From M3007 sp965249785 (GTDB lineage: Bacteria; Bacteroidota; Bacteroidia; Chitinophagales; Saprospiraceae): DNA of 64,000 nt. The notes under the pieces were generated by a model that saw nothing but the letters and a program-made list of their open reading frames with translations, made no database searches and was not told the origin of the DNA. Below, piece by piece: positions 54,394 to 63,926 of the stretch (position 1 is the first letter of the stretch; the number at the start of each line of letters is the position of its first letter). The position numbers and the translations under genes were made by a program. The stretch spans positions 186,001-250,000 of the forward strand of contig CBDFMU010000027.1 in assembly GCA_965249785.1 (NCBI GenBank). The letters are read 5' to 3'.

Positions 54394-55554
54394 ATGTACC
54401 CGGAAACAATTATTCAGACATTTCGCCAGCGGTTTGGCGAAGCACCAACTCTGGTGGTGCGTGCGCCCGGCCGTATCAATCTGATCGGCGAACATACCGA
54501 TTATAATGAAGGCTTTGTGCTTCCAGCGGCCATTGATCGGGCTATTTGGTTTGCGGTATCACCGCGTACCGATACGACTTTGAATTTGTATGCCTACGAT
54601 TTGAAAGAAGAGCATCAGACAACATTAGATAAACTAGAAAAATCTGACCAGGGCTGGCCAAATTATCTGCTCGGCACTTTTAGCGAACTGCATAAAGACG
54701 GCAAAAAAGTACAGGGCGTGAACGTCGTTTTTGGTGGCGATATTCCGCTCGGGGCCGGGCTGTCTTCGTCGGCTGCAGTGGAAAGCGGGATGCTTTTTGT
54801 ACTAAATGAACTATATAATTTAAGTATATCCCGACCTGATTTGGCGCGTCTGGCACAACGCTCGGAAAACATTTTTGTCGGGATGCCTTGCGGGATTATG
54901 GATATGTATGCTTCGCTGATGGGCCGCGCCAATCATGCGCTGCAAATTGATTGCCGCAGCCTGACGCATCGTTATTACCCTTTCCAGTTTCCAGATTATA
55001 CTTTGCTGCTCTGCAATTCCGGAGTGAAACACCAACTTGTTGATTCTGAATACGCTACACGCCGTCAGCAGTGTGAAGAAGGAGTACGATTACTGCAAAA
55101 AAAATACCCTGAAGTACATAGTCTGCGTGATGTTACTTTAGAAATGCTGGAAGCAGAAAAGCAGCACTTTTCGGAAGTTGTTTTTAAACGCTGTCATTAC
55201 GTAGTAAAAGAAAATCTGCGGGTGCTGGCCGCTTGCCAGGCTTTGGAAGCAGGAAAACTGGAAGAGTTTGGTGACTTGTTATATCAGGCACATGCGGGGG
55301 CCCGCGATGAATTTGAGATCAGTTGCCCGGAGGTTGATTTTTTAGTGGAACAAGCGCGCCAACATCCGGCTGTGCTGGGTAGTCGCATGATGGGCGGCGG
55401 ATTTGGCGGCTGCACGATCAATCTGGTGAAGCGTAGTGGCGTAGCCGATTTTGCGGAACAGGCCGTTCGGAATTATAAAAAGGCTTTTGGACTGGAATTG
55501 CCACACTGGGAAGTGGCCCTCATGGATGGTGTGGGCGTGTGGAAGGAAGGATAG
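54394..55554 (+). CDS. galK: Galactokinase
   Basis: A 386-residue GHMP kinase that phosphorylates galactose at C1 in the Leloir pathway. The signature GRINLIGEHTDYNEGFVLP is near residue 26, the GHMP ATP loop is GGDIPLGAGLSSSAAVESG (about 115-133), the catalytic base region PCGIMDMYASLMG, and the C-terminal motif SRMMGGGFGGCTINLVK. Length and order are normal. It follows the IS element by 115 bases that include ACCAATAACC words, but no galT or galE is in the window. Confidence 0.95.
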   Translation: MYPETIIQTFRQRFGEAPTLVVRAPGRINLIGEHTDYNEGFVLPAAIDRAIWFAVSPRTDTTLNLYAYDLKEEHQTTLDKLEKSDQGWPNYLLGTFSELHKDGKKVQGVNVVFGGDIPLGAGLSSSAAVESGMLFVLNELYNLSISRPDLARLAQRSENIFVGMPCGIMDMYASLMGRANHALQIDCRSLTHRYYPFQFPDYTLLLCNSGVKHQLVDSEYATRRQQCEEGVRLLQKKYPEVHSLRDVTLEMLEAEKQHFSEVVFKRCHYVVKENLRVLAACQALEAGKLEEFGDLLYQAHAGARDEFEISCPEVDFLVEQARQHPAVLGSRMMGGGFGGCTINLVKRSGVADFAEQAVRNYKKAFGLELPHWEVALMDGVGVWKEG

Positions 55555-55593
55555 TGGATAATTATAGTAGGCGGTGAAGGGCCCTCCCAGGCC

Positions 55594-55733
55594 TTGCAAA
55601 GCATGGGTTAAAAATGGGTGCTGATTTTCAGGTGGTCAGCGACCAGACCTGTCAGGTTTCAAAAAACCTGACAGGTCTAAGTACTCGACATTCACATGCT
55701 TACTCCGCCAAAACCATGATTTGCATTATTAAT
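55594..55733 (+). repeat. MITE-like dispersed element, copy C
   Basis: About 140 bp. Ends TTGCAAAGCATGGGTT and AAAACCATGATTTGCATTA are more diverged than in copies A and B. The central hairpin AGACCTGTCAGGTTT / AAACCTGACAGGTCT is perfect (55645-55678). Internal GCTGATTTTCAGGT and ACATTCACATGCTTACT match the other copies. It occupies most of the 55555-55881 gap. Confidence 0.7.
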
Positions 55734-55881
55734 AAACATAAAAAAAGCTCAGCGGACATATTACCTATGCCGCCAAGCTCTTTGGTCCATTTGCCTTCAG
55801 GAGAGCAAACTACACCTGGTTTAAATTAATTTTATAAAAGGCCACTGCCTGTTTCAAATTTGAATATAGTCGGCACTTCTT

Positions 55882-56106
55882 TTAATGTTTACGGCCCTGA
55901 TGCGTGCCTTGATTGGCCCCTTTCTGATTGCCAAGACCACGATTGCCGCCTCCTTTGCTATCTTCGCTGGGATCGTCATTTTTATTGGCTCCCCGGCCAC
56001 CTTCCAGGCCAGTTGGCACATCACTTTTATTGTGCAATTGATCTCCGCTCTGCTGGTGGCGTTTTTTAGAAGAACCTTCTTCTTTCTGATCTTTTTCGTT
56101 TTTCAT
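55882..56106 (-). CDS. Small hydrophilic, probably disordered protein
   Basis: A 74-residue frame rich in Gly, Asn, Lys, Gln and Asp: KNEKDQKEEGSSKKRHQQSG, then LEGGRGANKNDDPSEDSKGG and GLGNQKGANQGTHQGRKH. There is no hydrophobic segment or signal. The opposite strand has a 75-codon hydrophobic frame in the same place, but composition of the hydrophilic one is closer to known short stress-type Bacteroidota proteins, and a 190-base gap with room for a promoter precedes it. Function unknown; coding status uncertain. Confidence 0.5.
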   Translation of the reverse strand: MKNEKDQKEEGSSKKRHQQSGDQLHNKSDVPTGLEGGRGANKNDDPSEDSKGGGNRGLGNQKGANQGTHQGRKH

Positions 56107-56294
56107 GGCTGAAAAAATTTGAAGAGTGAAAAGTATTTATTTCCATTATTTGCCAAAGATTAGTGCCAAAGCTAACCATTTGCCGTGAGGGGCTGCCAGC
56201 GACCCGGAAGACATATTTATTGGATAATCAAGGAATTATGGTGGAAACAATTACTCAATCGGTGGTAGAACGACCCCTTCTTGCTCGATCATTT

Positions 56295-58574
56295 TCAATG
56301 TTGTACGACCAATTTAGTTACCCTGCGCTGGCCGTGACTGACCGTTTCTAAGAAATAAACGCCTGCCTGCCAGGTATTGACCAAAATAGTGAATTGTCCC
56401 TGGTCACTTTGTCCATTGGCAGCGATTTGTCCAACGGTATTAAATGCCTGCCATTCGACTAATTCCGATGTAGGCATGGTCACCTGCACCCAGCTCCGGG
56501 CGGGATTAGGACTAATCAGGAGGGGCCGATCCGGAGGAAGGTGGGTGGCAGTAGTAGGCGTACAATCAGCCATAATGGTTTTGTACAAAGTGAGGCCACC
56601 GCGATAATTACCATTTACCAGATCTACGTAGCCATCATCATCCAGATCAGCGAAACCGGCGTGGCTGCGATTGCCGTCATCTATATTGCCCCAGGTGTTG
56701 GATACCAACGTGTAGGGGATATTGGTAGGGGTCAAATTCAAATAAGCCCGAAGCGTACCATCGTTGCCACCGACCACCAGCAGGGGGCCATCGTTGGTGT
56801 TTAGCACCGTAGGCGTACTAAAACCGATACCCCCGGAAAAAGGTGCGGTCGTGATATTGCCCAGTTTCGGTTCCGTAATAGTCGGTGAAAAAATCGGTTG
56901 CGTAGGCGATCCAATATTCTTGAAAAAGTTGATATTGCCCTGCCGTTCGCCCACCAGCAGGTCTTTCAATCCATCGCCGTCCAAATCAAAAATAGCGGGC
57001 GCAGAAGCCTGACCCACATCCAGCAGCACCCACATGACATCCATATCCTGGACAAAACTCATGGGATTGCCCGCGCCAGCCACGTTTTCGTAGTAGTACA
57101 AGCTGCCCAGATTGCTGCCAACCACCAGATCGTCATCACCATCACCATCCAGATCGCCGAAGGTTGGCGCAAAATCAAAGTCGTTGGGCGCAAATTCAGA
57201 CAAACCCAGCCAATCCGAGTCACTCAGTTGAAAGACCGGCGCTGCCGCCGTACCGGTGTTCAGAAAAAGGTATAGACTGGCATTGGTGGCGGTAGAATTT
57301 GTTTTGGTGAAATAACCATAATTTCCAACAATCAAGTCTTGTAGCCCGTCCGCGTTCACATCAGCAAAAACCGGGTGCGTCGTCGTACCCAGGTCAATCA
57401 TGCCATCCACAAAGAGTTTTTGGGTTTGCAACTCAAAATCTGGTACGGTTGCCGTGCCCACGTTGCGATAAAACCAAACGCAGCGCTGATCTTCACCGAT
57501 GGTCTTGTTGTTGGGCGAAACTATTAAATCCTTGCGCCCGTCATTGTCTACGTCGAGATAGAAAGAAGCGGGAAAGACCGAAACGTCCGCCGGGACATCA
57601 TAAGTGGGGAAAAAAGTGTCCTGCGCGGTCATCCAGGCATGGTCAGCACTGCCGCCGTTGGTCATCATATTCAGGCAATTGAAGGAAATATTACCCAATA
57701 CCACTTCTTTATCACCGTCGCCGTCCTGATCGTAAGTCATCACCGTAGCACCTGGATGCTGTTCGTTGCGATCATCCACGGTGCCAGGTGCGAGGCAGGG
57801 GGCGCAACAATTGGGGGTGCTGGCCAGTTCGCTGCGACAGCGAGTCAGACCATTTTCCAAAAAACCGCCCCAGCAATTATCCACCAGTTCGTATTTCAGG
57901 CTGTCCAGCCCAAAACCCATCTCCACCGACTGATTTTGCAAATAGGACAAGTGTGTGCTATTGCCCGACGGGAACGCAATGATGTCGAGATCGCCATCGC
58001 CGTCAATGTCGTCCACTGCCGGATAATCAGATTTGCTGATAGAAAAATTGTTCCAGAAACCCTCCGCCGAACTTGGATAGTACAAGAGCAATGGATTGCA
58101 ATTGTCGCAGCTGGCCGGATAGCCAAAATAATATTGTCTGAATTTCAAGACATTATTATCAAAATACCCTTGAAAAACCTGGATTTCCTGACTGCCTACC
58201 AGCGTAGAGGCGCAGAAAATATCGGCCGCGCCATCTTGATTAAAATCGCGCAGGGCCACAAAATCCGTCAGTACCGGGAAGTTGCAGGCATACTCCGGCG
58301 CGTAAGTGTAACTCGTTTCGTTGGGCGTGCCTTCGTTCAGGTAGGTGATAAACACGTCGCCCGCCCGGTCAAAAATCACCAGGTCCAGCAGGCCATCATT
58401 GTTGAGATCGGCAGCGGAAAACTGCGGCGCATTCAGCCCTCCGGCAAAAGGCGCGGACAACAACTGGCCATTTTGATAAACTGGCACATTCAGTCGCTGA
58501 AACATGGAGACTTGGCCAGTCAGTACGTTGATAGTCAGCACGATGCAAAAAAGGAGACAGGAAAAACTGCGCAT
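56295..58574 (-). CDS. T9SS-sorted FG-GAP/VCBS repeat surface protein
   Basis: A 759-residue exported protein: signal peptide (SFSCLLFCIVLTINVLTGQ), then a series of FG-GAP/VCBS repeats carrying calcium-type loops such as SAADLNNDGLLDLVIFDRAG, VDDIDGDGDLDIIAFPSGNS, YDQDGDGDKEVVLGN, FYLDVDNDGRKDLIVSPNN, FADVNADGLQDLIVGNYG, GDLDGDGDDDLVVGSN, IFDLDGDGLKDLLVGERQG, and FADLDDDGYVDLVNGNYRG. The last 80 residues are a type A sorting domain (LLISPNPARSWVQVTMPTSE ... GVYFLETVSHGQRRVTKLVV). The repeats form an integrin-like beta-propeller that may bind a ligand at the cell surface. Start ATG 58574. Confidence 0.92.
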   Translation of the reverse strand: MRSFSCLLFCIVLTINVLTGQVSMFQRLNVPVYQNGQLLSAPFAGGLNAPQFSAADLNNDGLLDLVIFDRAGDVFITYLNEGTPNETSYTYAPEYACNFPVLTDFVALRDFNQDGAADIFCASTLVGSQEIQVFQGYFDNNVLKFRQYYFGYPASCDNCNPLLLYYPSSAEGFWNNFSISKSDYPAVDDIDGDGDLDIIAFPSGNSTHLSYLQNQSVEMGFGLDSLKYELVDNCWGGFLENGLTRCRSELASTPNCCAPCLAPGTVDDRNEQHPGATVMTYDQDGDGDKEVVLGNISFNCLNMMTNGGSADHAWMTAQDTFFPTYDVPADVSVFPASFYLDVDNDGRKDLIVSPNNKTIGEDQRCVWFYRNVGTATVPDFELQTQKLFVDGMIDLGTTTHPVFADVNADGLQDLIVGNYGYFTKTNSTATNASLYLFLNTGTAAAPVFQLSDSDWLGLSEFAPNDFDFAPTFGDLDGDGDDDLVVGSNLGSLYYYENVAGAGNPMSFVQDMDVMWVLLDVGQASAPAIFDLDGDGLKDLLVGERQGNINFFKNIGSPTQPIFSPTITEPKLGNITTAPFSGGIGFSTPTVLNTNDGPLLVVGGNDGTLRAYLNLTPTNIPYTLVSNTWGNIDDGNRSHAGFADLDDDGYVDLVNGNYRGGLTLYKTIMADCTPTTATHLPPDRPLLISPNPARSWVQVTMPTSELVEWQAFNTVGQIAANGQSDQGQFTILVNTWQAGVYFLETVSHGQRRVTKLVVQH

Positions 58575-58835
58575 GGGAGATATTGAACGATGAATTATAA
58601 ACGAGGAACGAAGAAGAGTTCCGGGCAAACTTACGGGGAAAGAAAAAATACCGCTGCCTCAAGTCCACTTTCAGCCAATGCTGACGAAAAAACTATGCTG
58701 TCCTCTATGGCCGACGGTATAGTAAAAGTGGAAAGAGGGGCAGAATGGAGAATATCTTGGTTGGCGATCAAAACTTCTTTTTTACCATTTGAAAAAAACC
58801 CGTTGCTTTCCCCTTGCAACCTTGTACCCCGCCCA

Positions 58836-60530
58836 ATGTTTTATGCCGATATGCGGCGTGATTACCTCATTTTGACGGGCCTGGCCCTGCTTTTTTTCTT
58901 TCCCTTGCTGGGAGGTGTCCACCTCTTCGACTGGGATGAGATCAATTTTGCTGAATGTGCGCGCGAGATGCTGCGTACGGGCGATTGGGGTCGTCCGCAG
59001 ATTGATTTTGAGCCATTTTGGGAAAAGCCTCCGCTGTTTTTGTGGATGCAGGCAGCGGCGATGTCGGTTTTTGGAGTGGGCGAATTTGCGGCCCGTTTCC
59101 CCAACGCTCTCTGTGGGCTGGCGACCTTGCTGCTGGTCTATCGCCTGGGCAGCCGCTTGCACGATCGGCTGTTTGGCTGGATCTGGGCGTTGGCGTGGCT
59201 GGGAAGTCTGCTGCCACATTTATATTTTCGCAGTGGCATCATTGATCCCTGGTTCAACTTCTTCACTTTCTGCGGTTTATACGGGTTTATCGAGTTTCGA
59301 TGGCGATTTTTTTCTACGGAAAAAACCTTGTCTTTCTGGCTCCGTTATCGCCCGCTGCTGCTCGGCGGCGGTATGCTGGGGCTGGCTATTATGACCAAAG
59401 GGCCGACCGCTTTTTTGATTGTCCTGCTCGTCTTGGTGCTGTACTGGGCGCGTTATCGTTTTCGTGCCAAAGGTTATTTTCAACATCTCTTGTTGTTTTC
59501 AGCAGCGGCAGGTGTGGCGGCGGGCTTGTGGTTTGGCGTAGAGGTTATGCTGCACGGCACCTGGTTTGTGCAGGAATTTATTACCTATCAAATCCGGCTG
59601 TTTACTACGCCCGACGCGGGCCACGGCGGCTTTTTCGGGTATCATTTTGTGGTGCTGTTGCTGGGTTGCTTTCCAGTCTCGGCTTTTGCGCTGCCCAACC
59701 TCTGGGGCGACCAGCAAAGCCAGGATGAAATGCTGGAATCAGATACGCTGGATGCTTGCAAACGCGCCGATTTTGTTACCTGGATGCAGCTGCTTTTCTG
59801 GGTGGTACTGATTTTGTTTAGCATAGTACGCACTAAAATTGTCCACTATTCCTCGCTTTGTTATTTTCCGCTGACTTACCTCGGTGCCGTCACGATCTGG
59901 CGAGCGGTTTGCTGGGAAGTGCGGCCCCGCATTACTTCGATATTGCTGCCGGCATTGGGCGTGTGGCTGGGCGGGGCTATTGTCACTTTGCCGTGGCTGG
60001 GACAACATATTGACCAGTTGCGTCCACTGCTGGCGAAGGATCCTTTTGCTTTGGCGAATCTGGATGCGCACGTTTGCTGGCAAATGTGGCAGGGTTTGCC
60101 GGGGCTTATTTTGGCAGGTTCGAGCATTGCGGCTACGGTATTCTGGCTGCGTCATCGGCCCTGGCTAGCGGCGCAGGTAGCGTTTGGCGGCGGGGCGGTC
60201 AGTACTGCGGTCACGCTGCTGTTTATTGTGCCTAATATTGAGGCTTATTCCCAGCGGGCAGCTATTGATTTTTATGAAAGTAAATCTAGTGAAGACTGCT
60301 TTGTGCAACCAGTAGGCTTTAAAAGTTATGCCCATTTATTTTATACTAATAAACGGCCAATAGGGACTGATAAGACGGTAGATGATTACCCTAATCTAGC
60401 CCATGGTCAGCCGGGTAAAAAAGTATATTTCGTAGCAAAAATTACCAACCTGGGCGAACTCCCTACGCTGCCGGATGTGCATGAATTGTATCGTAAAAAT
60501 GGTTTTGTGTTTTTTGAGCGGGGGAATTAA
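58836..60530 (+). CDS. GT39-type (ArnT/PMT-like) membrane glycosyltransferase
   Basis: A 564-residue protein with about ten transmembrane segments. The first periplasmic loop has the catalytic acidic pair of GT39/GT83 enzymes, VHLFDWDEINFAECAREMLR, and further FEPFWEKPPLFLWMQAAAMS and LAIMTKGPTAFLIVLL are family segments. It likely transfers a sugar from a polyprenyl-phosphate donor to a protein or lipid outside the inner membrane. I start at ATG 58836 (FYADMRRDYLILTGLALLFF) since the previous 82 codons from 58590 are not family-like and overlap the promoter side of the T9SS gene. Acceptor unknown. Confidence 0.9.
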   Translation: MFYADMRRDYLILTGLALLFFFPLLGGVHLFDWDEINFAECAREMLRTGDWGRPQIDFEPFWEKPPLFLWMQAAAMSVFGVGEFAARFPNALCGLATLLLVYRLGSRLHDRLFGWIWALAWLGSLLPHLYFRSGIIDPWFNFFTFCGLYGFIEFRWRFFSTEKTLSFWLRYRPLLLGGGMLGLAIMTKGPTAFLIVLLVLVLYWARYRFRAKGYFQHLLLFSAAAGVAAGLWFGVEVMLHGTWFVQEFITYQIRLFTTPDAGHGGFFGYHFVVLLLGCFPVSAFALPNLWGDQQSQDEMLESDTLDACKRADFVTWMQLLFWVVLILFSIVRTKIVHYSSLCYFPLTYLGAVTIWRAVCWEVRPRITSILLPALGVWLGGAIVTLPWLGQHIDQLRPLLAKDPFALANLDAHVCWQMWQGLPGLILAGSSIAATVFWLRHRPWLAAQVAFGGGAVSTAVTLLFIVPNIEAYSQRAAIDFYESKSSEDCFVQPVGFKSYAHLFYTNKRPIGTDKTVDDYPNLAHGQPGKKVYFVAKITNLGELPTLPDVHELYRKNGFVFFERGN

Positions 60531-60650
60531 TCCGTCCTTTCAGGGCTGGTCGGAATAGAGGTGAGTCAGTATTTTTTGTAACTGATGTTCGTTGTTTTTT
60601 AGTAATTAAAGCCGTTCATCATCCTTTCCAGGCTAGCATAAATAGTTCCT

Positions 60651-61082
60651 CTAATAGGAAGACATTTTAATGGGTGTCCGTATCCGCCTGCCAGCCCAGC
60701 CCCCCAACCAGGCAAAAATCATACAGCCCGGACAGGACGCATAAGTCAACCAGGGAGGTGTAGGGGCGGCCTGAAAACTAACAATAGAATAGAAAAGCAA
60801 TATAAAACCAACAATGAGTTCCAGGGGAAAATCAGCAGCACCGGGAGCGACCAATCGCGTGACGAAGCCTCCCGCCATAGCACCAACCAGAAAAACAGCC
60901 AACATTACCTGAAAAGCCCAGAGTGGCAAAGACCCGACCCAGTTATTGAAAGGCTTGCCGCTGGCATAATCTACCCCGGATGGAGGTTGAAAAGGCAAAA
61001 AGCGTTGAATAAACACCATTGTGAGAACGCCTGCCGCTATACCGGCTATCAGCGCCAAAGCAACCCGGACAACGGAAGGCAT
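60651..61082 (-). CDS. Small integral membrane protein of unknown function
   Basis: A 143-residue protein with four predicted transmembrane helices: VALALIAGIAAGVLTMVFIQ, LWAFQVMLAVFLVGAMAGGF, ELIVGFILLFYSIVSFQAAP, and a last one around CPGCMIFAWLGGWAGRR. The paired CPGC in the last loop may bind a metal or form a disulfide. The general look is that of small permease-like proteins of Bacteroidota. No domain name is claimed. It stands alone, convergent with the GT39 gene. Confidence 0.75.
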   Translation of the reverse strand: MPSVVRVALALIAGIAAGVLTMVFIQRFLPFQPPSGVDYASGKPFNNWVGSLPLWAFQVMLAVFLVGAMAGGFVTRLVAPGAADFPLELIVGFILLFYSIVSFQAAPTPPWLTYASCPGCMIFAWLGGWAGRRIRTPIKMSSY

Positions 61083-61308
61083 GGCTAAAAATGGAAAAGA
61101 AGTGAAAAACGCCGCAATCTACGCAACGTAGCCTGAACAGATCAACACGGATTTTTCGCAGAGGTTTTCTAATAGCTGCCAAGTCTTTAATATCCGCATC
61201 ATTCACGTTACTAAAACAGGCTACGCCGACCGAAGTCAGCGCAGCCCGCCCGTGGTATTCAGAAAAACTTGATTGAATGTTTATTTATACACCAACTGAT
61301 TATTGGTG

Positions 61309-61890
61309 TTATTTATACATTTTATCCAGTTCGTCTTTAATCATCTTCGCTTTATCCAGGTGCATCCGCACTGCGCTGGAAGCTTTTTGAGTCCAGGCTT
61401 TTACGTCGCTATCTACTGTGGCCGACATCCGTTTTTCGACATCGTCCAGCACTTTTTGGTGTTGATCGATCTGTGCTTTGATGTATTTGGTATCAAATTC
61501 CTTTCCTTTGGTCCACTTCTTCATGTCGTTTACATCGGTCATGTAGTCATTGGCCATCATGGTAGGCACGGTATAACCTTTTTGGGCAGCCAGCATTTTG
61601 GTTTCGTCCATCATGGTTTTATGCATAGTCATCATCATCGTCGCGAATTCTTTCACAGAAGCCTGCGTAGCCATAGTAGCGGCTACTTCAGCGGCCCCTA
61701 CTTCATAATAATCAGAACTTACAGCACTCACCAGCAGGGCAGCATCTTCTTCCGACTTCTTAGTTTCCGTTTTAGCATCATTGGCTTTGTCGGCCATTTT
61801 TTCACTGTCTTTCGGTTTATCGTTGGTACAGGAAGTCATCGCGAAACTGGCCAGTGCCAGCAGCAGAGAGAAAAATTTAAGGTGTTTCAT
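61309..61890 (-). CDS. DUF4142 lipoprotein
   Basis: A 193-residue lipoprotein (FFSLLLALASFAMTSCTNDK, lipobox Cys near 21), a charged linker (DSEKMADKANDAKTETKKSE), and a DUF4142 helical bundle: ALLVSAVSSDYYEVGAAEVA, KEFATMMMTMHKTMMDETKM, KYIKAQIDQHQKVLDDVEKR. The conserved His residues in MMTMHKTMMDE and QIDQHQKV suggest a ferritin-like, possibly metal-binding helical fold. The start at ATG 61890 gives the lipobox. It lies downstream of an SDR gene on the same strand with a 77-base gap. Confidence 0.9.
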   Translation of the reverse strand: MKHLKFFSLLLALASFAMTSCTNDKPKDSEKMADKANDAKTETKKSEEDAALLVSAVSSDYYEVGAAEVAATMATQASVKEFATMMMTMHKTMMDETKMLAAQKGYTVPTMMANDYMTDVNDMKKWTKGKEFDTKYIKAQIDQHQKVLDDVEKRMSATVDSDVKAWTQKASSAVRMHLDKAKMIKDELDKMYK

Positions 61891-61967
61891 TTTATTAAGA
61901 ATTTGATTGGTTAGAAAAGTGTTTTTAGTTCGCTTTAAGGAAATGTTAAAAAAATCATGCCCCACCT

Positions 61968-62834
61968 TCAGGCGTTCACAATTTCCCCACCATTGGGATG
62001 TAATACTTGTCCAGTAATGTAAGACGCGTCGTCGCTGGCGAGAAATACGTAACAAGGGGCCACTTCTTCGGGCTGCCCAGCGCGGCCTAGCGGCGAATCA
62101 GAACCGAACATGGATACTTTTTTGGCATCGAAAGTGGCTGGAATTAGTGGTGTCCAGATCGGGCCGGGTGCCACGCCATTGACCCGAATACCTTTTTCAG
62201 CCAGAGCAGCGGACAACGAACGCACGAAAGACACAATCGCTCCTTTGGTGGCAGAATAGTCCAAAAGCTCCTTACTGCCCCGATAAGCCGTCACTGAAGT
62301 GGTACAGATAATACTACTGCCCTTTTTTAGATGGGGCAGGGCAAAACGGCAGAGGTAAAAGTGGCTGAAAATATTGGTCGCAAACGTCTGGTGTAGTTGC
62401 TCGGCAGTAATATCTTCGATGCTGTCCTGCGGAAATTGTACGCCCGCGTTGTTGACCAGAATATCCAGACGGCCAAACTCCTTTACCGCTTTGGCTACAA
62501 TAGACTGACAATGTTTTTCCTCGCTCACATCGCCGGGAACCAACAGGCATCGCTGCCCCAGTTGTTCCACAACCTGTTGCGTTTTTTCAGCATCTTCCGT
62601 TTCATTCAGATAACTGATGACTACCGAAGCACCTTCTTTAGCAAAGGCTACCGCCACTGCTCGACCAATGCCACTGTCGCCGCCCGTGACGATTGCGATT
62701 TTACCTTTCAGGCGACCTGAGCCTTCGGTCTTGCCCATAAATTCGGGCTGCGGGGTCATTTTCGCCTCGATACCGGGCTGTCTGTGCTGCGCCTGGGGTG
62801 GATGAAGTGGTTTTTCTTTTGCTCCTTTTTGCAT
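61968..62834 (-). CDS. Short-chain dehydrogenase/reductase (YghA/glucose-dehydrogenase-like group)
   Basis: A 288-residue SDR. The Rossmann motif is IAIVTGGDSGIGRAVAVAFA (about 46-65), the NNAG motif DILVNNAGVQFPQDSIEDIT, the active Ser region ICTTSVTAYRG, the YxxxK in LLDYSATKGAIVSF, and the C-terminal GRAGQPEEVAPCYVFLASDD. A 40-residue N-terminal extension (GAKEKPLHPPQAQHRQPGIE) is typical of the YghA/YhdF group that reduces aldehydes with NADPH. Substrate unclear. DUF4142 is directly downstream, a common stress-related pairing. Confidence 0.92.
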   Translation of the reverse strand: MQKGAKEKPLHPPQAQHRQPGIEAKMTPQPEFMGKTEGSGRLKGKIAIVTGGDSGIGRAVAVAFAKEGASVVISYLNETEDAEKTQQVVEQLGQRCLLVPGDVSEEKHCQSIVAKAVKEFGRLDILVNNAGVQFPQDSIEDITAEQLHQTFATNIFSHFYLCRFALPHLKKGSSIICTTSVTAYRGSKELLDYSATKGAIVSFVRSLSAALAEKGIRVNGVAPGPIWTPLIPATFDAKKVSMFGSDSPLGRAGQPEEVAPCYVFLASDDASYITGQVLHPNGGEIVNA

Positions 62835-62912
62835 AGCGTTTGTTTTGGGCTACGTCAAAAAAAAATGTTCCACTTCTTTTATTTTCCTTTAAAGTTGACA
62901 GCATAATGTGCT

Positions 62913-63926
62913 TCAACCCAAATCCCGCTTTTTTACGCGTATTACCTGCTGGTCACTGGTTAGCCAAAGGTTACCTTTTTTGTCCCAAAAGCCTTTTTTC
63001 CACACTTCTTTTTGCAGCATTGGGTCGCTGGTAAAGCGGGTAGACAGCACAAAGGCGGCTTGCGGATTGTTGCGGTCATCGTGTACTTCGACGCTACCGA
63101 GTACTTCCCGGTGATCGTGCAGAAAGGTAGTTGGCAACCTCAATATGCCCTGCGCCGTAAAGAAAAGGTAGTCACCGTTGGATAGTTCCACTTGGTTGAA
63201 CACTGTATTGCCAGCAGCACCGAGGTAGTCGAAATGTGCGCCGTGCGCAGGTGCACCGCTGGCTTCGATGGGTAGAAAGGCCAATGGTTCTGGCATCAAT
63301 ACCGTGAGGGACTGGCTACGACTGCAAAAGAGGTTTTCCACGATGTTATCGGGTATTTCAAAGCCCATTACGCCTTCTTCTGCGTAGCGTTGGATAGTCC
63401 CGGTGGCATCTACGCGTAGCAGCCCGGTGGGGGTACCGATCCATTGATAGGAGCCACAAGTGCATACTGTTTGCGTCTCGGCTTGGCTCACCAGGGTACG
63501 TGAGAGGATTGTATCACGTAAAACAAAGGCACCAGCAGTGGCAGTAGCTACCAACAGATTGCCGGTGCTGGGGTCGGTATTGAGCGTATTGATCGCTCCT
63601 TTGGCGGCTGCGCCTTGCCATTTCCGCCACTGCTTTTGCCTGGCTTCCCACCAGTATAGCCCGCTTTGGCCACCAGCCCATATTCGTCCCTGGGCGACTG
63701 CGGTGGTTTGGATTGGCGCAGGCATGGTCGTTACCAACTGCCAATCACGTTTGGTCTGGACATATAGTTTTTGATTGGTTGCCAACAGGATTTGAGAGTC
63801 GTTTTGGAGTACCGCTAGAATGGTTTCCCCCGATTGAAAAGAAGGCTGACTGGATTGTCCAGAACCATGCAGGGTGACCAGCAATAGTGCTAACGAACAA
63901 ATAATTTTGGTAGAAAAAGTGGACAT
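62913..63926 (-). CDS. Secreted protein with propeller-like repeats
   Basis: A 337-residue exported protein: signal peptide (IICSLALLLVTLHGSGQ) followed by repeats such as ILAVLQNDSQILLATNQKLY, RIWAGGQSGLYWWEARQKQW, TLNTDPSTGNLLVATATAGA and NLWLTSDQQVIRVKKRDLG. The W-x-G-T/G-x-x-G-L-x-x pattern is that of Reg_prop (two-component regulator propeller) blades, so a six- or seven-bladed beta propeller is likely, but no histidine kinase or sorting domain is attached. The window ends about 70 bases upstream of the start, after a small palindrome (GTGGTTTTACAAAACCAC). Confidence 0.8.
   Translation of the reverse strand: MSTFSTKIICSLALLLVTLHGSGQSSQPSFQSGETILAVLQNDSQILLATNQKLYVQTKRDWQLVTTMPAPIQTTAVAQGRIWAGGQSGLYWWEARQKQWRKWQGAAAKGAINTLNTDPSTGNLLVATATAGAFVLRDTILSRTLVSQAETQTVCTCGSYQWIGTPTGLLRVDATGTIQRYAEEGVMGFEIPDNIVENLFCSRSQSLTVLMPEPLAFLPIEASGAPAHGAHFDYLGAAGNTVFNQVELSNGDYLFFTAQGILRLPTTFLHDHREVLGSVEVHDDRNNPQAAFVLSTRFTSDPMLQKEVWKKGFWDKKGNLWLTSDQQVIRVKKRDLG

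Noticed and set aside
55885..56112. 75-codon hydrophobic rightward frame
   Set aside because: It is the antisense of the hydrophilic 55882-56106 frame, which looks more protein-like; the choice is not certain.
57639..58586. 315-codon rightward frame opposite the FG-GAP protein
   Set aside because: Shadow of the calcium-loop repeats of the leftward T9SS gene.
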